64,000 nucleotides of DNA, from the NCBI RefSeq assembly GCF_048771995.1, contig NC_133030.1:11362001-11426000 (forward strand), read 5' to 3'. How positions within the stretch are numbered: position 1 is the first letter of the stretch; each line of letters starts with the position of its first letter. The DNA is from Taeniopygia guttata (Eukaryota > Chordata > Aves > Passeriformes > Estrildidae). A program made the position numbers and the translations under genes. This document shows positions 44,901 to 63,212 of the stretch, piece by piece. The notes beneath the pieces are model-generated. The model did not search any database. It was not told where the DNA came from and was given only the letters and a program-made list of their open reading frames with translations.

Positions 44901-46943
44901 AATGTGTCACCCCACATCCCTACGCCCTGGTGGCAGCTGCGTCCCCAGGCTATGGGTTGGCAGCCAACATCCCCATACCCCGGTGGCAGCCGGTGTCCCC
45001 ACACACGCGCGGGTGTCGCCGTGTCCCCACAGGTGGCCTGCGCCGTGGGACGCGCGGAGAGCCCGGTGCGTCACGGCGCGGCGCTGCCCCAGGGCCTGGA
45101 CTCCAGCCTGCGGCAGTGGGGGGTGGCGGCCCCCAGCCAGCGACAGGCGCTGGCCACGAGGCTGCGGGAGGCCACCGAGGCCGCCGCGGCCGCCCTGCTG
45201 GCCAGCGAGGCCGAGCTGAGCCCGCGGCGGCGCGGTGGCAGCCGTGCCCGCACCGACATCCTGGGTGAGCACGGTGCGGGCGATGCCGCCGCTGCCCGCG
45301 GTCAACCCGCGGTACCGAGCCCGGTGTCACGGTCCCCATCCCCATCCCCAGGCGTGGACTTCCTGCTGGCCTGCATGGATGACGCGCTGGAGCTGGTGGC
45401 CCTGGCCAGCAACGGGCAGCGGTGCCTGGAGACCTGCGCGCTGGCCGAGGCCATGGGGCGCGGCGTGGGCGAGCCCCGCGGGGACATGCCGCGGCTGCTG
45501 GCCGAGGCCATGCTGCACCGGGCGCAGTGCCACCTGGTCGAGGGCAAGGACATCCTGCTCATCGGGGCCGGCGGCGTCAGCAAGAGCTTCGTGTGGGAGG
45601 CGGCCCGCCACTACGGGCTGAGGGTGAGGGGTTCGGGCCGGCAGCGGGCTCGGGGTGGCGGGGGCGTGGGGTGACAGCTCTGGCTGTCCCCCGGTGACGT
45701 CTCTCTGGGGCCGCAGATCCACCTGGTGGAGTCGGACCCGGAGCACTTCGCGGCGGGGCTGGTGCAGACCTTCCTGCCCTACGACAGCCGGGAGCACCGG
45801 CGGGACGAGGAGCACGCGGAGCGGGTGCTGGAGCTGCTGCGCTCCCGGGGGCTGCGGCCCCACGCGTGCCTCTCCTACTGGGACGACTGCGTGGTGCTGG
45901 CGGCCCTGGTGTGCCAGGGGCTGGGGCTCCGCGGCCCCGCTCCCGCCGCCGTGCGGGTGGCCAAGCAGAAGAGCCGCACGCACCGGCACCTGCAGCGCTG
46001 CCGCCGCGGCCGCCCGCCGCCCGCCGCCTTCGCCGTGCCCTGCCGCCGCCTGCGCAGCCACGGCGATGTGGAGCGGGCGGCGGGCTCCGTGCCCTTCCCC
46101 GCCGTGGCCAAGCTGGAGTTCGGCGCGGGCGGCGTGGGCGTGCGGCTGGTGGAGGACGCCGGGCAGTGCCACGCTCACGCCGCCCGGCTCTGGAGGGACC
46201 TGCGCGACGACGCGGATCACCCGGGCATCGGGCTGGGCTGGGGCAACGCCATGCTGCTCATGGAGTACGTGCCGGGCACCGAGCACGACGTGGACTTGGT
46301 GGTCTTCGAGGGGCGGCTGCTGGGCGCGTGGGTGTCGGATAACGGCCCCACGCGTGTCCCCGCCTTCCTGGAGACGGCGGCCTGCCTGCCCTCCTGCCTG
46401 CCCGCCGACCGGCAGGCGCAGCTGGTGCGGGCGGCGCTGGAATGCTGCCGGGCGTGCGGGCTGCGCGACGGTGTCTTCAACGTGGAGCTCAAGCTGGGAC
46501 CGGCGGGGCCGCGCCTGCTGGAGATCAACCCCCGCATGGGGGGCTTCTACCTTCGCGATTGGATCCGTGAGGTCTACGGCCCCGACCTGCTGCTGGCCGC
46601 CGTGCTGGTGGCGCTGGGAGTGCCGCCCGTGCTGCCCGCCCGCCCCGCGGCCCGCACGCAGCTGGCCGGGGTGATGTGCCTGGCATCGGAGCACGGCGAC
46701 ACCCTGGCGGGTGGCGGGGGCATGGAGGCTCTGCGGGAGCTGCACGGCCGTGGGCTCGTCCGTCTCAACCGGCTCTTCGAGGAGCCCGAGGGAGCCGGGG
46801 AGTACGAGGAGCCGCTGCTGAGCGTGGCGTGTGCCGGGGCCACGCTGGCCGAGGCCTGCGAGCGCCTGCTGGGGCTCTGCCAGGGGCTGGGCATCGACTC
46901 CCCGAGATATCCCGTGGAGCATTTCTTGTCCCACTTCAAATAG
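41910..46943 (+). CDS. CARNS1: CARNS1: carnosine synthase 1 (ATP-grasp), 9 coding exons, about 936 aa
   Basis: CARNS1 joins beta-alanine (or GABA) to histidine using ATP, making carnosine or homocarnosine in muscle and brain. Exons: 41910-41912 (coding part), 42323-42554, 42873-42962, 43223-43710, 43931-44111, 44600-44685, 45033-45264, 45352-45623, 45717-46943. Total 2811 nt, close to my recollection of chicken CARNS1 (about 930 aa). Signatures include TVCILGSPTPFLPVMLEGG, MIGAGGVSK-type loop (LIGAGGVSKSFVWEAARHYG), then the ATP-grasp domain in exon 9, about residues 600-830: AVAKLEFGAGGVGVRLVEDA, GIGLGWGNAMLLMEYVPGTE, VFNVELKL and LLEINPRMGGFYLRDWI with the metal/ATP ligands. It ends FLSHFK as in mammals. 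The start codon appears to be the last three bases of its exon (41894-41912). This is inferred from phase only. The exon 2 donor is GTTGGG. A TATA-like TTTAAA is at 41046. Confidence 0.93.
42579..42800 (+). repeat. 48-bp minisatellite in CARNS1 intron 2
   Basis: About five copies of CCAGGCTGGGACACGGGGGT then GGCAGGGACAGTGATGTGGG, starting near 42579, 42626, 42673, 42726 and 42779. Confidence 0.9.
43735..43930 (+). repeat. Repeated acceptor-like units in CARNS1 intron 4
   Basis: GTGCACGCAGGTGGTGG and close variants occur near 43771, 43863 and 43921. Only the last is used in the model. Confidence 0.8.
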
Positions 46944-48520
46944 CGCCGGGCAGGCAGCGGGGAGAGCGGGGGAACGGGTGTCCCGGCACGCCCGGCACCC
47001 GCTCCCGCCGCCCCGCCGCCCCTCCCCAGCATCCCCCCGGCACCCCGTCCTGCTGTCCCGCCATCCCGTGGCCTGGCACACCATGTCTTGGCCCCCCCGT
47101 ATCACCCTGGATCCCAGTCACCTGCCCTGCCACGCCATTGCCTGGCTCCCCTGGCAGCCCAACCCCTGGCATCCTGACATCCCGTCCACTGGGATCCTCC
47201 TATTAACCTGGCACTCCATCCCCTCGCACCTCCCGACTCTCCTGGTGCCCCATTCCCTGGCATCCTGAAACCCCATCTCCTGGCACCTCCCCCACTACTC
47301 TGACATCCCACTCCCCGGCATCTCCCGTGTCCTGGCACCATATTGCTTGGCATCCCCTTCCATCCTGGCACTTCATCCTTCCATCAACACTGACACCCCT
47401 CACCTGACACCCCCTCTCCCAGTCCAGGCACCCCATCTCCTGACACCCCTCCATTACTCCATCACCACCCCCCCGTGCTGTAGCACCCCTTTCCCTGCCC
47501 CCCTGCCCTGTCCCTACAGTCTCTACCCCCTGTCCCTGAATCTGGGGACACACAGGGGGACACTGACCCCTGCTGTCCCCGTGCCATCCCCAGGGTGGGG
47601 CAGCCAGGACCCCCCGAGGCACCCAGGCCTCCCCACGAGAGCAGCAGGTGAAGTGTGAGGTGTGTTGGCACCTGCTGGCATGGGGAGACCCTACAATGAC
47701 AAACCATTATGGGGAGAGCCCGTAATGGCAAAGAATTACTGGGACGTCCCATAATAACAAAGAAACGTGGGGAGACCCCACAATAACGCACCAGCAAGGG
47801 GAGACCCCACAGTAACAGACTGAGGTGGGGAGACCCCACAATGACACCCTCGAAGGGAAGACCCCACAATAACAAACTGGCATGGGGAGACCCTACAATA
47901 ACTGACCTACAATGGGAGACCCTACAAAAATAGAGGGATACCCAGGAACTCCCTGGAGCAGCTCAGAAAATCCTCTGGAAGACTTGTGTGACATGATATA
48001 GGGCTGTCACTGGGGAGGCCCTACAGTTTCACCAATGACTCTACACCAACACCCAGCCCCTGTAATGCTCGACATCCTACAATAACACCAGGCACCCTCC
48101 AATAACACAGAGCCCCTGCAGTGCCCCGACCCTACAATAACAGCAGTGACCCTACAATAACACCCAGATCCTACAGCCCTCACGTCCCTACAACAACAGA
48201 GATCCTACAATAGCACAGAGCCCCTGTAGTGCCTGAGAGCCTGCAATAAACCCCAGTCCCCGTAGTGCCCCGACCCTACAATAACACCAGCGACCCTACA
48301 ATAACACCAGAGACCCTACAATAACACCAGCGACCCTACAATAACAAACAGCCCCTGTAGTGCCCGTGCCCTTGCAATAACACCAGAGCCCCTGCAATAA
48401 CACGCAGCCCCACAACCACCCCAGTGCCCCGCAGCCCCACTCGTGCCCCCCAACCCCGCGGAAACCCCGAGCGGGATCTCCGCCTGGGGTCACCGGGATG
48501 TCCCCCTCTCTTCCTGCCCC
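46944..48520. other. CARNS1 3' UTR and repeat-filled spacer
   Basis: About 47030-47640 is a CCTGGCACCCCAT-type degenerate repeat. 47660-47935 has units of about 36 bp built on GGGGAGACCCCACAATAACA. 48040-48420 has units of about 17-20 bp built on GACCCTACAATAACACCAG. AATAAA occurs at 48245 but the true CARNS1 3' end is unclear. Confidence 0.7.
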
Positions 48521-48841
48521 CTGCTCTGACGTCACGGCGGCGGCGCTGACGTCATGGCGGCGCAGGGGGGCGGGGCGGGCCCGCGGGCCCCAGTAAAGGC
48601 TGTGAGCGGCCGCGCTGCCTCTGTCGTGTTCCCTGCGCCACCCCGGGACCCCGTCCCCGTGTCCCCGCGCAGGGGACACCCCGGTGACGTTGGGGGCGTG
48701 GCCGGTGGGGGCGTGGCCGGTGGGCGTGGCCAGCACGGCGGGTTCCCCGGACCCGATAGGCGGGGTCAGGGGCGGGGGCGTGGCCTCAGCGGGGGCGTGG
48801 CCATCGGGGCGGGTCCCCGGGGGTCCCGGCGCGGCGCCGTC
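48521..48841 (+). promoter_or_regulatory. RPS6KB2 promoter with twin palindromic CRE sites
   Basis: TGACGTCA occurs at 48527-48534 and 48547-48554, exactly 20 bp apart, in CpG-rich DNA. The second runs into ATGGCGGCG, a YY1-like context. CREB/ATF control is inferred. Confidence 0.7.
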
Positions 48842-52446
<3,605 letters not shown>

Positions 52447-53068
52447 GGGCAGGGAGGGTGGGGGGTTTTGGGTGGGGGGCCTGGTGCTCCCCATGGGGTG
52501 GGGGGAACCCCACGGTGCTGCTTGTGCTCTGGGGGGCTCATCGCCCTCCGGCACAGCCCCCTGCCCGCTGGGCTCGGGGGCACGGGGAGAACCCCCAGGG
52601 GTGTGGCCCCCCAGGGATGTGCCCCCCGTGGGCGTGGCCTTTTGGGGGTGCTGCCCCTCTGGGGCGTGGCCCTGCTGCTGGATGTGTGCCAATTAAAGGA
52701 CTTGCTGAGGCTGTGCTGGTCCCTGTGCTGGAGCTGGGGGGGCCCACTGGGAGGGTGGGGGAGTTGCCCCATCGCGGGGGGGGTCCAGGCTGCACCCCCT
52801 CTGTGATGCCCCGCCCCTTTCCAAACCCCGCCCACTTGCCACACCCTTTCACTGACTCCGCCCACTTCTCTGCAAACCACGCCCCCGCTCGGCTCTGCCC
52901 CCAGAGCTGCTCTTTTATTGGTCAGTGCAAACCCGGACAGGGCCCCTGCAGCCAATCAGGAGCCTCGGCTGGGGGCGGGCAGGGGACAGGGAAGGGGTCC
53001 CTTGGCGGGCAGGGAGGTGGCACCGCAGGGAGGTGACATCAAAGGGTGGTGACGTCAGGACAGTGATG
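52447..53068. other. RPS6KB2/PTPRCAP convergent 3' region
   Basis: ATTAAA at 52692 (plus, RPS6KB2) and TTTATT at 52914 (minus, PTPRCAP) leave about 200 bp between the two inferred transcript ends. Otherwise nothing is recognised. Confidence 0.65.
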
Positions 53069-53924
53069 TCACAAGGCGGTGACGTGCGGCCGCGCGTCCC
53101 CCCAGGCCGCTGTCCCCGAGAAGGCGTGCAGGTCACCGAGCAGGGCCTCGGCGCTGCCCCCCGCCACCTCCCCCTCACTCGGGGGGCTCTCCCCGCCCTC
53201 TGGCGCTGCCTCGGCCTCCTCCTCCTCCTCCTCATCCTCCTGCTCATCCTCCTCCCCCTCATCCTGCTGCGGCCGCCGCTCCAGGCTCCAGGGCATCAGC
53301 TCTTCCTCCTCGTCCCGCACGGCCACCTCCGTGTCGCCGTCCCCGAGGGTCGCGGCGGGGTCCCGCGGCGAGCGCAGCCGGTGCCACTGTCCCCGCAGCA
53401 GCTCCAGCGCCCGGCGGCCCAGGGGCCGGGGGTGGTAGCGGCCGGCCGAGAGGCGACACAGGTGGTGCCAGGCCAGCGCCAGCCCCAGCGCCAGGCACAG
53501 CAGGAGCGCCAGCAGCGCGGCCACCGCCCGGTCATTGCGGGCCACCGCGGGGTCCCCGGCCGCCGCCGGCCCCGCCAGCGCCAGCAGCAGCGGGTGCCAG
53601 CGCGGGGCAGCCTGCGGGGGAGGGCAGCGGGGTCAGACCGCACCTGGCTTCCCGGAGCTGGAATGCAGCAGGGAAGGGCCGGGGCGAAGGGCAGCGGGGA
53701 CAGGGGGCAAGGTACGGGCGCAGAGGACAAGGGCCGGGGAGGGGCAGGCGGCCCGCGGGGACGGAAGCCGTGGGTTGCGGGTGCGGCAGCACCTGCAGGT
53801 GCTGGGGGAGAGCAACCGGGTCCTGCCACCCCACATGGCTGCACAGCCCCCCTAGAATCCCTTGCCCCTGCCCACACCCCCCTCCAAAGCCCCAGGGCCC
53901 CCCCAGGGCACTCACAATCTTCAT
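53069..53924 (-). CDS. PTPRCAP: PTPRCAP: CD45-associated protein, 2 exons, about 183 aa
   Basis: PTPRCAP (LPAP/CD45-AP) is a lymphocyte membrane protein that binds the phosphatase CD45. Exons in transcript order: 53924-53916 (ATG AAG ATT, 9 nt) and 53611-53069. The first exon is inferred from phase and its GTGAGT donor. The joined start (MKIAAPRWHPLLLALAGPAA) makes a short signal peptide, followed by one membrane helix at about residues 31-51 (VAALLALLLCLALGLALAW). The cytoplasmic tail carries YHPRPLG, a strongly acidic stretch (EDEQEDEEEEEE) and the family C-terminus GGSAEALLGDLHAFSGTAAW then HVTAL, nearly as in human. Human is 206 aa. Transcription is toward RPS6KB2. A polyadenylation signal (TTTATT on plus) is at 52914. 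Confidence 0.93.
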
Positions 53925-57411
<3,487 letters not shown>

Positions 57412-58317
57412 TCAGGTATGCTGGGATACCCCAAAATGGGAGGCAGGGCCACCAGGGAGGTGGCCTGGGAATGGGGTGTCCCCCGAACTGGGTTTGTCAC
57501 TGTCTTCCACCGCAGTAAAGGGTGGCTCAGCCACTCTCAGGAACCAGGAACTGGGGACACACCCCTGTCCTTGCCACCTCCCTGAAGGGAAGTAAGGAAG
57601 CACCCCAGGAATGGGGACTCTGAATGAAACAGGGAGTGTCCCATTCGGCATGGGGACAGGGACAAGGGTGTCCTCCTGGAAACATGGGTGGGGATGGAAA
57701 GGACAGGGACAGCTCCTAGAGATCAAGGGACAGGGCTGGCCCTGCTGGCTATGGGGTCAGGGACAGGGAAAGGGATGGGGAAAAGGATAGGGATAGGGGG
57801 CTACGAATGGGGACGGTGGTGGCCTCATTCTGTACGGGGACAGTGACGAGGACAGGACAAGGATGGGGACAGGAAAAAGGATGGGGACGGGGGCGGGGTC
57901 CGGAATGGGGCCGGTGGTGGCCGCTCTTGGTACAGGAACAGAAATGGGGACAGGGACGAGGATGGGGACACGGACGGGGAAGGGGAAGGGGTAGTCCCGC
58001 TAGGTATGGGGTCAGGGACTGGGAGAGGGACAGGGATGGGGACGGGGACAGGGGGTGGCCGCGCAGGGAACGGGGATGGGGCTGCCCCGGGAAGGCGGAT
58101 GGGGGCCCGCGGGGGCCGCGCCCGGCGGGTCGGGACGGGGGTCGGTGGCCGGTACCGGTGCCTGCACTCACCGGCGGGTCGGAGCCCGGGGCCGATGCCG
58201 GTGTCGGGGGCGGCGGGAGCGGCGGCGGCGGCGGGGGCGGGGCAGGAAGTGACCGGGGCCGCCCCGCGCCTGCGCGGCCGCGGGGCGGGGGCACCGGCGG
58301 GGCGGGGGCACCGGGGC

Positions 58318-58478
58318 AGCCCACGGACCGGGCCCCCCACGGACCGGGCCCCCCACGGACCGGGACCCCCACGGACCGGGCCCCCCACGGACCGGGCCCC
58401 CCACGGACCGGGACCCCCACGGACCGGGTCCCCCACGGACCGGGCCCCCCACGGACCGGGCTCCCCACGGACCGGGCA
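58318..58478 (+). repeat. 16-bp minisatellite, ten copies
   Basis: CACGGACCGGGCCCCC and close variants start at 58322 and every 16 bp to 58466. It lies just upstream of the CORO1B CpG island. Confidence 0.95.
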
Positions 58479-58984
58479 GCCCGGCCGTACGGTCCCCGTA
58501 GACAGCGTCAGTGGGTGGCACAGGGGCAGTGGCAGTAATGACACAGGGCTGCTGTCACCCCCACCAGTGTCGCCCCGCGGTGTCACCCCGGGGGAACACA
58601 GCAGCCAGGTCACCCCCCGGGCCGGGCTTTGCCCTGCTCTTATTTTGGGGTGTCCCTGCCCTCTGAAGCCCCCTGTGGCACCCTGTGCCCACCCAGTCAT
58701 GTCTTGGGGACACCCCGCCAGCCCCCATCCTGCGGGGACAATAAATGGACCTACCTTAGAGGTGGGGGGAGCTCAGGGAGAGGTGCCAGGTGAGGGGACA
58801 CAGTGGTGGCCTTGCAGTGTCACCACTGGGGATCTGGGTTTTTCTGGGGACACTGTGGTGGCTTTGGGGTGTCACCACTTGGAGCATTGGGCAGTGCTGG
58901 GGACAGTGGTGGCTCTGGGTGTCACCTCGGTGGTGGGGACCTGTCCGGTGGCCGTGCCCGGGGGCCGGTGGCCGTGGCTGTTTC

Positions 58985-59010
58985 CTGCCATTAATCACCG
59001 CTAATTGGCT
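58985..59010 (+). promoter_or_regulatory. Homeodomain/CRX-like motifs upstream of CABP4
   Basis: TAATC at 58992-58996 and CTAATTGG at 59001-59008, about 150 bp before the CABP4 ATG. A further CTAATCC is in intron 1 (60335-60341). CRX/OTX binding fits photoreceptor expression. Inferred. Confidence 0.45.
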
Positions 59011-59148
59011 TTGCCCTGGCGGGCCCGCGGCGGGGGGAGTTTGGGGGGGTCACGGGGGGTGTAAGAGGATTTCCCTGCGCCTTCCTCCGGCTCGGCCATC
59101 CCGGGGTCCCGCTCCCTGCCCGCCCGCTGCCCACCCAGCCCCGGCCCC

Positions 59149-61685
59149 ATGCCACGCTCCCGCGGGGACAAGGGGACCCCCAAGGACACGGAGCCCCCGC
59201 AGAGGGGGAAAGGGGGGCACGAGGAGGGGGAGAAACCCCCTAAAGCCCCCGAGGACGTCGGTGCCCAGGCCCCCAAGAGTTCCGGCTCCGAGTCCCGGCA
59301 CGGTGGGCACGGGCAGAAGAGTGGGAAGAAGGGTCCCACGGACCCCCACGCTGCTGCCATCAAGACCTACTCCCCCTTCCTCAACACCGTCTTTGGCAAG
59401 GTGGGGACACCGGAGGGGACGTGGGCATGAGGGTGGCGATGGAGGGATCCTGGAAATGGAGGGGATGTGGGGACAGGGGAGATGGGGACAGGGATAGTCC
59501 AAGATCCTGTGGATGGAAGGGGGACAGGAGCTTTGGGGACATGGTCAGGGACACTCTGGGATCCTGGGGATGGAGAAGACATGGGGACAGTGAGGGTGGG
59601 GACAGGAATAGTCCAGGACCCTGCAGATGGAGGGGATGTGGAGCATTTGAGACATGGGGATATGGAGACAGTGGAGCTGATTCAGGGCCCTGGCTATGGA
59701 AGAGACATGGGGAAAGTGGGGATGGGGACAGGGATAGTCCAGGACCCTGTAGATGAAGAGGGCAATGAGGCAGTCAGGATGGGCTTGGCAACAGTGGGAT
59801 GGGGATGTTCCAGAACCCTGGGGACAGAGGGGACATGGGGCCAGTGAAGATGGGGTTGGGACACTCCAGGACCCTCGGGATGGAGGGAATGTTGGGCACT
59901 GGGGACATGGTTGGGGCCATTCTGGGTCTCTGGGGATTAAAAGGACATGGGGACAGTGGGGACACAGTTTGGGACACTTTGGGACCCTAGGGATGAGGAC
60001 ATGGGGACAGTGGGAATGGGCTCAGGGACCTGCTGGGACAGCCTGGAATTGTGGGGATAGATGGGACATGCGTGCTGGGAATGGTGCTGGGGACAGAGGG
60101 GACATACTGAGGGGACAGCCAAGCTCTGTGGGGGTAAAAATGCTGCTCCTCCACCTCTGGAGCACAACCCCCCTCGGCAACATCCGTGGCCACCTGGCAC
60201 ATTCCATCCAGAGCCTGGAGGTCCCGGGGTGGGACACCCCTGGGGTGGATGACAGGAGTGGGGACACGGGGACCGGGGCAGGGCAGGTGGGAGGTGCAGG
60301 CACAGGGCAGGGCGGGGCTTTGCCTGCAATCCCACTAATCCTCCGCTGGAGTTAATTTTGGCCCACGCTTAACAAAGGTGACACCGAGGTTTGGGGGGGG
60401 TGAGGAGGGGGGATGGACACAAAGCTGGGTCTCATTCTGCTGTCACCCCTTCTGTGTGCCCCATGCAGGAGCGGGAGCTGTCACCGGAGGAGCTGGATGG
60501 TGAGCAGGGGGGACAGGGTGGGGACATGGGCCTAGGGGAATGGGGCGGGCACGTCCTCATGGAGGGATCTGCCGTGGGGACGCGGCCACGGAGGGGTCGC
60601 CCACACCCAAGAACAGACTTGCCCTGGGATGACACGGTGCCCGTGTGACCCTCCATGCCTGATGATGTCCCTGTCCCCACCCGTGGCCATGCCCAGAGCT
60701 GCTGGACGCCTTCAAGGAGTTTGACACGGACCAGGATGGCTACATCAGCTACAAGGACCTGGGCGCCTGCATGCGCACGCTGGGGTACATGCCCACCGAG
60801 ATGGAGCTCATCGAGATCTCCCAGCACATCAAGATGAGGAGTGAGTGGGACCGGGGGGCTGGGGAGGGGACCCGGGCTCGCTGGGGTGCTGAGGGTGTCC
60901 CCTTCCCACCGCAGTGGGTGGCCGTGTGGACTTCGAGGACTTTGTGCAGATGATGGGCCCGAAGCTGCGGGAGGAGACGGCACACATGGTGGGCGTGAGG
61001 GAGCTCAAGATCGCCTTCCGCGAGGTATGGCCACCGCCACGGGGACAGCGGGTCTGATGTCCCCTCCTCAGGGGCACCACAGCCATGAGGGGACCACAGG
61101 CATGGCGGGGACAGTGACTCTGGAGAGACCCTGGTGGGGACAATGATGATGGGGGCATGGAGGGGATCATGGGAAGACCATGGCGAGATGGTGACCATAG
61201 AGGGGACCACGGGGTGACCACAGACATGGAGGGGACACTGACCATGAGAACACCATGGTGGTGACCACAGGCAGGAGAAGACAATGACCATGGGGAAACC
61301 ATGACCATGGGGTGACCGCAGGCATGGAGAGAACACTGGGGTGAACGATGACCATGGGGGTGACCACGAGGAGCTGGGGGTGCCGGTGGCCGTGGTGGGA
61401 GGGTGACCCCCAGCCCGTGGGTGCCACAGTTTGACATGAACGGGGACGGGGAGATCAGCACGGCCGAGATGCGCGAGGCCATCGCGGCGCTGCTCGGGGA
61501 GCAGCTGAAGGCGCAGGAGGTGGACGAGATCCTGCAGGACGTGGATCTCAACGGGGATGGTCACGTGGACTTCGACGGTGAGGACACCCCCTTCCCCGGG
61601 GGGCCACGGCAGGGGCTGAGCCCCGGGTCCCCTGATGTCCCCTCCTCACCCCTCAGAGTTCGTGATGATGCTGTCATCCCGGTAA
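59149..61685 (+). CDS. CABP4: CABP4: calcium-binding protein 4, 6 exons, about 237 aa
   Basis: CABP4 is a calmodulin-like protein of photoreceptor synapses that modulates the Cav1.4 calcium channel. Exons: 59149-59400, 60469-60499, 60697-60840, 60915-61024, 61430-61577, 61657-61685. The N-terminal 84 residues are low-complexity and basic, ending in [11 protein letters not shown], which aligns with human YGPLLNRVFGK. EF1 is [12 protein letters not shown] (residues about 103-114). EF2 is degenerate (GGRVDFEDF), as in all CaBPs. EF3 is [12 protein letters not shown] (about 181-192) and EF4 [12 protein letters not shown] (about 218-229). The linker [19 protein letters not shown] and the end MMLSSR are CaBP family marks. 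Human CABP4 is 275 aa, with the difference in the N-terminal tail. CABP2 is the main alternative. The position after CORO1B favours CABP4. AATAAA lies at 61896. Confidence 0.92.
59440..60130 (+). repeat. Degenerate repeat of about 65-70 bp in CABP4 intron 1
   Basis: About ten drifted units reading TCCAGGACCCTG, GATGGAGGGGACATGGGGAC, AGTGGGGATGGGGACAGGGA. Confidence 0.8.
61060..61370 (+). repeat. Degenerate GACCATGGGG repeat in CABP4 intron 4
   Basis: GACCATGGTGG/GGACAATGACCATGGG units recur across most of the intron. Confidence 0.75.
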
Positions 61686-61895
61686 CGGAGACACCGGGCA
61701 GGAGGGGACCCCCGGATGACCCCCCCAGCCCCTCCTCGGCCCCTCCGTGCCCGGCCAACCGACCTGAGAGCTCTGCCAACATCGGGGTTCAGAGGGAACA
61801 GCTGGAGCGGAGCATCTGGGAACGGGGCAGACGTGACACCCCCGACCCCAAAAGCCACTGGATGTGGTGGCAGAGCCAGCGGAGGCCGGGGGCCC

Positions 61896-61901
61896 AATAA
61901 A
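61896..61901 (+). terminator. CABP4 polyadenylation signal AATAAA
   Basis: AATAAA 211 nt after the CABP4 stop codon. Confidence 0.8.
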
Positions 61902-62439
61902 CCCCTTTGAGCGGAGCTGGATGGAGGTGTCTGCTGGTTGTGGGGAGGGACGTGGGGTCAGCATCCTCCCCTGCAAGTGCCATGGGGAAGGGCAGGGCAT
62001 GGGGGCGCCTGTGTCACTTGCAGGGAGTCCCCACGATCCCTTGGGCTATCCCTGCCCATGGAAGTGTCCCCAGGGGGTCCCAGGGCCACTCGGGACCTCC
62101 CCTCTCTGGATGACACCCCCCATACCAGGTGATCAAAATGGGTTCCTGGGAAGAGTCAAGGGTCCCCTTAAAGTCACCCGGGGTGTCCCCAGCACCCCAA
62201 ACCCAGTGAGGAACACAGGGGGACACAGGAGACACCCCTCAATCCCCCACCTGCCACGGGGCAGCAGAACCTGAGGAGTGGACAAGGTGGCTTCTGGAGA
62301 ATCCCATGAATGTGGCTCAAGTCCCTGTTTGGGTGCTGCCACTCAAATCCTGACAGGAGTAGGGGGTACCCCCCAAAATCAGTCGTAGGGAGAGGCTGGA
62401 CCCTCCCCCTACCCCACAGAGCAGGCGCAGGGTTGGGGC

Positions 62440-63212
62440 ATTCACAGATTTTAATTTAGTTCTTTTTCTGGAGACAAAAAAAAAGAAAAAACCCAAAAAA
62501 AGAAAAAAAAAATAAAAAGGCATCAAATGCCCCCGATTTCAGATTCAGGGGTGCAGAGACTCCCCCCACGGTGTATCTCCTCACCCCTGTAGTGTCTGGG
62601 GGTGCAGGGGTCCCACTGCACCCTGGAGAGACCCCCCAAAAAACCCAGGCCCTCCCCCTGCCCTAAACCTACAGGGAAGGCACCTCGGGGGGGCATCCCC
62701 ATGTGTGGGGACCATCCCAGGGAGGGTGGGGACCCCCCAAACTGGGGGCTGTGGGGGAGATGGGGACCCCGATTGCTCTCTACATATATATAATATACAC
62801 CTATAGAACAGGCTGGGGGGGAGTCTGGCCCCCCCGGACCCCAAAAGCACCCGAACTCCTGGGGACGAAGGGGAACGGGAATAAAAGGGGAGGGGGGAGA
62901 CCAAGGCCAGCCTCGGGCTCGCCCCGCTGCGCCTTCCCCGGGGCCCCCCACCCTGGAGGCGGCCGTGCCCCCCACCCCAGGGTGCCGAGGAGGTGGGTGG
63001 GACGAACGGAGCCCCTCTGCTCCAGCACGGATTTTGGGGTGGCTGTGTTGGCTGCTGCTCCCCAAGGTCAGTTTGGGTGGGCTAAGGCAAAGCCCGGCCG
63101 GCGCTCACGGCGAGGCACGGGGACACACGGTTAAGACAGACGGATGGACAGGGGGGGTCCTGGCCTTCATCCCTCCCCCCCGCCGCTCCTCCTCCTCCTC
63201 CTCTCGCCGGGC
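62440..63212 (-). other. OSBP-like 3' UTR
   Basis: TTTAAT at 62450-62455 (ATTAAA on the minus strand) would end a 3' UTR of about 760 nt. An A-rich tract (62477-62518) and a short TA tract (62783-62795) lie inside it. No other gene. Confidence 0.55.

Noticed and set aside
62477-62518. A-rich tract as a processed pseudogene tail
   Set aside because: No upstream cDNA-like sequence or target-site duplication seen; it lies within the OSBP-like 3' UTR.
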